A stretch of 64,000 bases of DNA from Arthrobacter liuii (GTDB lineage Bacteria > Actinomycetota > Actinomycetes > Actinomycetales > Micrococcaceae): NCBI RefSeq assembly GCF_014639275.1, contig NZ_BMFW01000004.1, forward strand, positions 62,001 through 126,000, given 5' to 3'. The stretch's first letter is position 1. Every line of letters begins with the position of its first letter. The notes beneath the pieces were generated by a model. The model was not told where the DNA came from. It worked only from the letters and a program-made list of their open reading frames with translations, and did no database searches. A program made the translations under genes and the position numbers. Shown here piece by piece: positions 59,054 through 64,000 of the stretch.

Positions 59054-60412
59054 CTAGGCCTTCAGCTTCGGCTTGACGTCCTTGGTGTAAATCCCTTCGA
59101 GCGTTGTCTTCAGCTCAGCCATGGTGGCCTTGACGTCGCCCTGCTGGGTGAGGATCTTCGCGGCCGCCTTGGCCATCTCCTGGTCGGCGCCGGGAAGGAA
59201 CGCGCGCGCGTTGTCCTGGACCCGGGTCACGGCCAGCTGGTCCATGGCGGTCTTGATCTGCGGCGTCTTGGCCAGCACTGCCGTCATGTCGGCTGAAGTG
59301 CGCGTGGGCATGTAGCCCGTGGCTGCCGAGAACTCGGCGGTGTTTTCCGGTTCCGTGACAAACTGCAGGAACATGGCTGCCGCGAGCTGTTCTTCACGCG
59401 TCACCCCGCTGGGGATGCCCAGGCCCGCGCCACCGGTCGGGCAGACCTGCGTCTTGGCTTTGGAGCCACCCGGCAGGAACCCGACGCCCACGTTGAAGGA
59501 CGCGGACTTCAGGATGCCGATCAGCGAACCGGTGGAGGACAAGGTGGCGGAGGCCAGTCCGGCGGCAAAATCGTCAGCCGATTCCTTCGAGGACACCCCC
59601 GCCCAACCGTCCTTGTACACGGAATCCTGCGCAGCCTGGAGGGCGGCTACCGATTCGGGGGAATCGCAGGTAATGTCCCAGCCCTTGGACCAGGCGCCAC
59701 CCTCGCCCCACAAGTTGTTCTGCAGGGTCCAGCCCGCGTACCCGGCAAGGGCCGGATGCATGAAGGCGTACTTGGCGCCGGAAGCAGCCTTGAGCTTGGG
59801 AGCCCAGCCGGCGAACTCCTGCCAGGTGGCTGGCGCCCGGTCCGGGAGCCCGGCGGCAGCGAAGTGGTCCTTGTTGTAGTAGAACAGCGGGGTTGACCGG
59901 CCGTAGGGGAGTGCCCATTGCTGGCCGTCGTACTTGTAGTCGTCCACCAGCGAGCTGCGGAAGTCACCAAGCTTGACGTCCAGCTGCTTGATGAGCGAGT
60001 CCAGCGGAATGATGCTTTCGTTCAGGTAGTAGCGGAACCACCAAACGTCGGAGAGGACCACAAGAGCGGGCAAGCCAGATTTTGCGGCCTGCGCCGTCTG
60101 GAACTTCTGGGCAATTTCCTCGTAGTTGGCTCCCGCCGTGACCAGGTTGACCTTGATGTCCGGGTACTTGGCCTGGAACTTATCGATCATGCTCTTTTCC
60201 ACGTCCTGCGACTTTCCAGGGTGGTTGGACCAGAAGTCGAAGGACGCGGCCGGCTTGACACCGTCGAAGTCCAGCGCTGCGGCAGATGGCTTGGCTCCTG
60301 TCGAGGTGGACGGGCCACCGCAGGCGGTGAGGGCCGCGGCGCCTGCCCCGGCGCCGGCCAGGGAGAGGAAGAGCCGCCGGTCCACCGGCGAGGTAAGGAT
60401 GTTTCGTGCCAT
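59054..60412 (-). CDS. Sugar-type ABC transporter substrate-binding lipoprotein
   Basis: A 452-aa extracellular binding protein (family 1/UgpB-like). The N terminus holds a twin-arginine motif ('SPVDRRLFLSLAGAGAG') followed by a lipobox 'LTACGG', so it is probably a Tat-exported lipoprotein. The mature part reads 'SFDFWSNHPGKSQDVEKSMIDKFQAKYPDIKVNLV', 'PYGRSTPLFYYNKDHF' and 'FMHPALAGYAGW', typical of carbohydrate binders. Glycerol-3-phosphate, a sugar or an oligosaccharide are all possible. It is the third gene of a leftward permease-permease-binding protein operon, 107 bases after the second permease. Confidence 0.9.
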   Translation of the reverse strand: MARNILTSPVDRRLFLSLAGAGAGAAALTACGGPSTSTGAKPSAAALDFDGVKPAASFDFWSNHPGKSQDVEKSMIDKFQAKYPDIKVNLVTAGANYEEIAQKFQTAQAAKSGLPALVVLSDVWWFRYYLNESIIPLDSLIKQLDVKLGDFRSSLVDDYKYDGQQWALPYGRSTPLFYYNKDHFAAAGLPDRAPATWQEFAGWAPKLKAASGAKYAFMHPALAGYAGWTLQNNLWGEGGAWSKGWDITCDSPESVAALQAAQDSVYKDGWAGVSSKESADDFAAGLASATLSSTGSLIGILKSASFNVGVGFLPGGSKAKTQVCPTGGAGLGIPSGVTREEQLAAAMFLQFVTEPENTAEFSAATGYMPTRTSADMTAVLAKTPQIKTAMDQLAVTRVQDNARAFLPGADQEMAKAAAKILTQQGDVKATMAELKTTLEGIYTKDVKPKLKA

Positions 60413-60519
60413 GGTGATGCCTTTCTATGGGGCCGGCGGCGGTGTTGCGGGGGCAGCCCGGCAACCGGCTTGATGCGGAGGAGGAAAAGAGCAGGGAACG
60501 ACGGCGGGGGCCGGCTTGA

Positions 60520-61371
60520 TCAGCCGGTGACACTTCCCTGCGTCAGGCCGGCCACGATGTAGCGCTGCAGCATGGCGAACACCACCAGGATGGGAAGGAT
60601 GACGAGGACGGCGCCGGCCATCATGATGCCCCAGCCGGCACCGTTGCCTTCGGAGTTCTGCAGCAGGGTCAGCCCAACCGGCAGGGTCATGCTCTCCGGT
60701 TTGTCCGTGATGATGAGCGGCCAAATGTAGTCGTTCCATTCGCTGACCACGGTCACCAGGGCAACAGTGGCGATGGACGGCAGGGAGACCGGCACCACCA
60801 CCCGCCACAGCCGCCGCCAGTGTCCGGCGCCGTCGATCTCTGCGGCCTCAAGGATGGAAACGGGCAAGGTCAGGAAGTGCTGGCGCAGCAGGAAGGTGCC
60901 GAAGGCCGTGCCCAGGCCGGGGAGGATGATGCCCCAGAGTGTGTTCTTGCCGCCCAACCCTGCGATCAGGATGTAGTTGGGCAGGATGGCCACCTGCGGT
61001 GGAACCATGAGTGCAACAAGGATCAGAACGAAGATGGCTTTCTTAAAGGGAAAGCGGACGAAAACCAGGGCGTACGCAGTCAGGATCGCGAGGACCACTT
61101 TGATGCTGGAGCCCACCACGGTGACCACTGTGCTGTTGAAGAAGAACTGCCCGAACGGGACAGTGGTCATGGCAACCCGGTAGTTCTCCAGGTTTAGGCT
61201 TTCGGGCAGGACCTTGAGGTCCACGGTGACGATTTCCCCGGGCTGCTTGAACGAGCTGAGGACCATCCACAGCAACGGAAGGAAGACCACCAGCACGGAA
61301 AGCGCGAGCGGAAGGTAGCCGGTGGTCACGGTGGCGGCGAGGTTTGCGCGGCTGAAGGGACGCACGCTCAT
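60520..61371 (-). CDS. Sugar-type ABC transporter permease (MalG/UgpE class)
   Basis: A 283-aa permease with six membrane segments. The EAA loop that docks the ATPase reads 'EAAEIDGAGHWRRLWRVVVP'. The N-terminal 'LPLLWMVLSSFKQPGEI' and the end 'YIVAGLTQGSVTG' are typical of the class. It overlaps the preceding permease gene by four bases. It pairs with the 320-aa permease. No ATP-binding protein gene is found in the window. Confidence 0.93.
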   Translation of the reverse strand: MSVRPFSRANLAATVTTGYLPLALSVLVVFLPLLWMVLSSFKQPGEIVTVDLKVLPESLNLENYRVAMTTVPFGQFFFNSTVVTVVGSSIKVVLAILTAYALVFVRFPFKKAIFVLILVALMVPPQVAILPNYILIAGLGGKNTLWGIILPGLGTAFGTFLLRQHFLTLPVSILEAAEIDGAGHWRRLWRVVVPVSLPSIATVALVTVVSEWNDYIWPLIITDKPESMTLPVGLTLLQNSEGNGAGWGIMMAGAVLVILPILVVFAMLQRYIVAGLTQGSVTG

Positions 61372-62330
61372 GAATAATGCACCTTTTTTTCAACGAAGCG
61401 GAGCTGGACCACCGTGATGATGAGCAGGATGGCGAACAGGATCACCGAAACGGAAGCGGAGTAACCGGCCCGGTTGTAGGCACCGAAGGCCTGGAGGTAC
61501 GCCTCATAGATCAGGGTGCTGGTGCCGTTCCCCAGCGGTGTCATGATCCGGATGAGGTCGAACGCCTGGAGCGAGCTCAGCATGGTCGTGATCAGCAGGA
61601 AGAAGGTGGTGGGGGACAAGAGGGGAAGCGACATGCTGATGAAGCGGCGGACGTCGTTCGCCCCGTCCAGGGAAGCGGCCTCCATCACGTCCTTCGGCAG
61701 TGACTGCAGCCCGGCAAGGAACACCACGGCGCAGTACCCCAGGTTCTTCCATACATAGACCAGGATCACCATGGCCAGCGAGAGCTGCGGATCATTGATC
61801 CACTGGGGGCTCTGTTGTCCGATTCCCCGGAGCAGCCAGGCAAGGACGCCGTAGCCCGGGTCGAAGATGAACAGCCAAACGAGGCCCACCCCTACGCCTG
61901 AGAGTACGTAGGGGGCAAAGACCGCGGAGCGGGCAAAGGTGGTTCCCCGGACTTTGGTGTTGAGCGCAAGCGCCACCAGCAGGCCCAGGATCATGGACCC
62001 GCCCACCGTGGCGACGGTAAAGACGGCCGTGGTTCCCAATACCCGGCCGGCGTCAGGACCGGTGAAGAACGCCACGTAATTGTCCAGGCCGACGACGGTG
62101 GCCGAGGCTGCACCCAGTGTCCAGTCCAATGTGGAGTAGTAAATGTTGTTGATCAGCGGCAGGTAGGTGAACGTCGCTATGAGGGCCAGGTTGGGCAGGG
62201 CCAGGGCCAGGAACACCAGGCCGTCTCGGCGCGACCGGGAAGACCAGCGGCGTCGGCGAACGGGTGCGGGGGTTGGGGTCAAGGAATCAGCGGGCACGAC
62301 GGCCCTTGGCTTTGTCAGATCAGCGGTCAT
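61368..62330 (-). CDS. Sugar-type ABC transporter permease (MalF/UgpA class)
   Basis: A 320-aa permease that starts the operon. About 35 charged residues precede six membrane segments ('LVFLALALPNLALIATFTYLPLINNIYYS' is the first). The EAA loop is 'EAASLDGANDVRRFISMSLP'. 'LQAFDLIRIMTPLGNGTSTLIYEAYLQAF' is characteristic of the UgpA/MalF group. Overlaps the second permease by four bases. Regulator and ATPase are missing nearby, which points to a shared MsiK-type ATPase encoded elsewhere. Confidence 0.93.
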   Translation of the reverse strand: MTADLTKPRAVVPADSLTPTPAPVRRRRWSSRSRRDGLVFLALALPNLALIATFTYLPLINNIYYSTLDWTLGAASATVVGLDNYVAFFTGPDAGRVLGTTAVFTVATVGGSMILGLLVALALNTKVRGTTFARSAVFAPYVLSGVGVGLVWLFIFDPGYGVLAWLLRGIGQQSPQWINDPQLSLAMVILVYVWKNLGYCAVVFLAGLQSLPKDVMEAASLDGANDVRRFISMSLPLLSPTTFFLLITTMLSSLQAFDLIRIMTPLGNGTSTLIYEAYLQAFGAYNRAGYSASVSVILFAILLIITVVQLRFVEKKVHYS

Positions 62331-62535
62331 GGGTCTCTAACGGGAAAGGGTGGAAAGCCCGTGGACGGGGGAGCTGACTTTCACTTCACCACACGTGCCG
62401 GGCCGGGTTCGCCGCAAAGCCGGATTCGCCAAGAGATTTGGCCCAGCCTTTAGTTTCTGTTCACGAAATGTTGGGGCGAACTAAACGCAAGGTTTTTGTC
62501 GGGCCCATCAACAGCCCCGGAGGGAGAATGGGGGC

Positions 62536-63456
62536 ATGGGAACCATTACCGACGTCCCGGGCATCCGTGTGGGCCACGTCCAGAAGTCCGGCGGCGGCTG
62601 GCTGACCGGGGTCACCGTGGTCCTTCCGCCACCGGGAACGGTGGGTTCGGTGGACGTCCAGGGCGGTGGGCCGGCCACGCATGAAACCGATGCACTCGAC
62701 CCCACAACCCTTGTCAGCACCGTGGACGCCGTGGTGCTCACCGGCGGCAGTGCCTACGGGCTGGCGTCTGCGGCAGGAGCGCAGCGCTGGTGCGAGGAGA
62801 ACGGCCGGGGCTTCGCCGTTCCCGGGGGAGTGGTGCCCATCGTCCCTGCCGCCGCGATCTTCGACCTGGGCAGGGGAGGCGACTTCTCCGCACGGCCTAC
62901 GCCGGACATGGGCTACGCGGCAACAGCCGCCGCGGCAGCACAAACGGACGGGCACGACGTCGGACGCGGCAACGTTGGCGCCGGCACCGGCGCGCTCATC
63001 GGCAGGGGCCAGTTCAAGGGCGGAGTGGGAACAGCATCAATCACCCTGGAGAACGGCGTGGTGGTCGCAGCCCTGGCCATAGTCAACGCACTCGGGCTCC
63101 CGGCTGCTGGGTGGGAAACCAGTCACGGCGCCCCGCTCAACACAACTCTTGTCGTCGTGGCCACCGATGCCGTTCTCGACGTGGCTGAGTGCAAGCGGAC
63201 GGCCGCTGCGTCCCATGCCGGTATTGCCCGGGCTTTGAATCCGAGCCATACCCTGGCTGACGGAGACACTGTGTTTTGCCTCGCAACTGGCGCCGTGGCG
63301 CTCGACCGCTCGGACGATGCTGCCCGGCAACTGGGCCTCATCACCTTGCAAAGTGCGGCAGCCGACGTCGTCCGTTTGGCCATCCTGGACGGTGTTGCCA
63401 GTGCTGAAGCAGTGAGCACGCCAGCCGGCGAATATGGTGCGTACCGCACCGCGTAG
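62536..63456 (+). CDS. P1/S58-family self-processing peptidase (DmpA/NylC-like)
   Basis: A 306-aa protein starting at ATG 62536 behind GGAGGGAG. 'ITDVPGIRVGHVQ' at the N terminus, 'LTGGSAYGLASAAGAQRW' and 'GRGNVGAGTGALIGR' match the family. The candidate autocleavage site is 'HGAPLNTTLVVVATDA', between N202 and T203, by analogy with NylC and related N-terminal nucleophile hydrolases; Thr203 would be the nucleophile. Known members cleave N-terminal D-amino acids, beta-peptides or nylon oligomers; the substrate here is unknown. It lies divergent to the ABC operon, upstream of infA. Confidence 0.88.
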   Translation: MGTITDVPGIRVGHVQKSGGGWLTGVTVVLPPPGTVGSVDVQGGGPATHETDALDPTTLVSTVDAVVLTGGSAYGLASAAGAQRWCEENGRGFAVPGGVVPIVPAAAIFDLGRGGDFSARPTPDMGYAATAAAAAQTDGHDVGRGNVGAGTGALIGRGQFKGGVGTASITLENGVVVAALAIVNALGLPAAGWETSHGAPLNTTLVVVATDAVLDVAECKRTAAASHAGIARALNPSHTLADGDTVFCLATGAVALDRSDDAARQLGLITLQSAAADVVRLAILDGVASAEAVSTPAGEYGAYRTA

Positions 63457-63627
63457 GCTACTATGGCCGATTTAACTTTTGCAGCGATCCAGAGTAGTGT
63501 TGTTTGTTGGTTGTCTGGACTGCCACGCCCTTTTGGGCCTGGAGACGGCAATCGATCCAACAAAAACGTTCGTGGTCATGCCCGGTGCAATCCGGCGGGG
63601 CTGCGGCAACAACAGTTAGCGGAGGGT

Positions 63628-63849
63628 ATGGCCAAGAAGGACGGGGTCATTGAGATCGAAGGCGTTGTGACCGAGGCGCTGCCTAACGCGATGTTTCGCG
63701 TTGAGCTCACCAACAAGCACATCGTTCTGGCACACATCTCTGGAAAGATGCGCCAGCACTACATCCGAATCCTCCCTGAGGACCGCGTAGTGGTGGAGCT
63801 GAGCCCGTACGACCTCACCCGTGGTCGTATCGTCTACCGCTACAAGTAA
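63628..63849 (+). CDS. infA: Translation initiation factor IF-1
   Basis: A 73-aa OB-fold protein: '[54 protein letters not shown]'. GGAGGG lies three to eight bases before ATG 63628. It occupies the A site during initiation. It begins the infA-rpmJ unit, which normally continues to rpsM-rpsK-rpoA-rplQ beyond the window. A 171-base leader precedes it. Confidence 0.98.
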   Translation: MAKKDGVIEIEGVVTEALPNAMFRVELTNKHIVLAHISGKMRQHYIRILPEDRVVVELSPYDLTRGRIVYRYK

Positions 63850-63919
63850 ATTGCTGGGCGGCGGCAGCGCAAGCTGACTGCTGCTCCAGTTGACCAACTG
63901 CTACACGCAAAGGAATGCC

Positions 63920-64000
63920 ATGAAGGTCAAGCCGAGCGTCAAGCAGATCTGCGAAAAGTGCAAAGTGATCCGCCGTAATGGCCGGGTCATGGTGATCTGC
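63920..64000 (+). CDS. rpmJ: 50S ribosomal protein L36, 3' end cut by window
   Basis: The first 27 codons read '[19 protein letters not shown]' and 'NGRVMVIC'. The cysteines C11, C14 and C27 are those of the zinc-binding form of L36. AGGAA lies upstream of ATG 63920, and infA ends 70 bases before. About ten residues including the last zinc ligand fall outside the window. Confidence 0.95.
   Translation, partial: MKVKPSVKQICEKCKVIRRNGRVMVIC

Overview
The window is a high-GC actinobacterial chromosome segment, most like Arthrobacter/Pseudarthrobacter (Micrococcaceae). Evidence: mycothiol synthase (MshD), a GlnR-type orphan regulator next to it, ppk1 next to a NUDIX/histidine-phosphatase MutT1-type gene, frequent GTG/TTG starts, PspC-domain membrane proteins, and an actinobacterial secE-nusG-rplKA-rplJL-rpoBC-rpsLG-fusA-tuf-S10-spc order. 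The genus is inferred from general resemblance; no database search was possible.

Region 1 (1-20.5 kb), housekeeping and accessory genes. It opens with a truncated WXG100-like protein. Next are a thyA-folA operon, ppk1 with its MutT1-like neighbour, and glnR-mshD. A rightward block follows: a membrane protein, a 37-aa membrane peptide, a nitrobindin-like protein, a flavin reductase, YgfZ, an ankyrin protein and a DHA2 exporter. Then come pfkA and a divergent PspC envelope-stress island. The island's sensor kinase is interrupted by a frameshift next to an intact NarL-type regulator. An aspartate-type aminotransferase closes the region.

Region 2 (20.7-58.97 kb), transcription and translation supercluster. 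Order: tRNA-Trp, secE, nusG, rplK, rplA, two tandem acetyltransferases, rplJ-rplL behind an attenuator-bearing leader, a leftward thiolase/YbaK pair, a lipoprotein, rpoB-rpoC, rpsL-rpsG-fusA-tuf, a 41-aa membrane peptide, an Nramp transporter and a GH1 glycosidase. The S10 block (rpsJ to rpsQ), a 485-bp gap, the spc block (rplN to rplO, without rpsN) and secY-adk-map follow. Strong hairpins divide this region into units.

Region 3 (59.05-64 kb). A leftward sugar-type ABC importer without its own ATPase and a rightward P1/S58 peptidase sit between map and infA. infA then starts the rpmJ-side cluster, and rpmJ is cut by the window end.

The points most worth checking are the frameshifted PspC kinase, a 66-bp near-perfect palindrome after rpoC, Gly/Arg-rich tails on the two neighbouring 30S proteins S3 and S5, a candidate metal-responsive operator before mntH, and the structured leaders before rplJ, rpsJ and rplN. 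I did not find a clearly new multi-gene system, CRISPR array, prophage or IS element.
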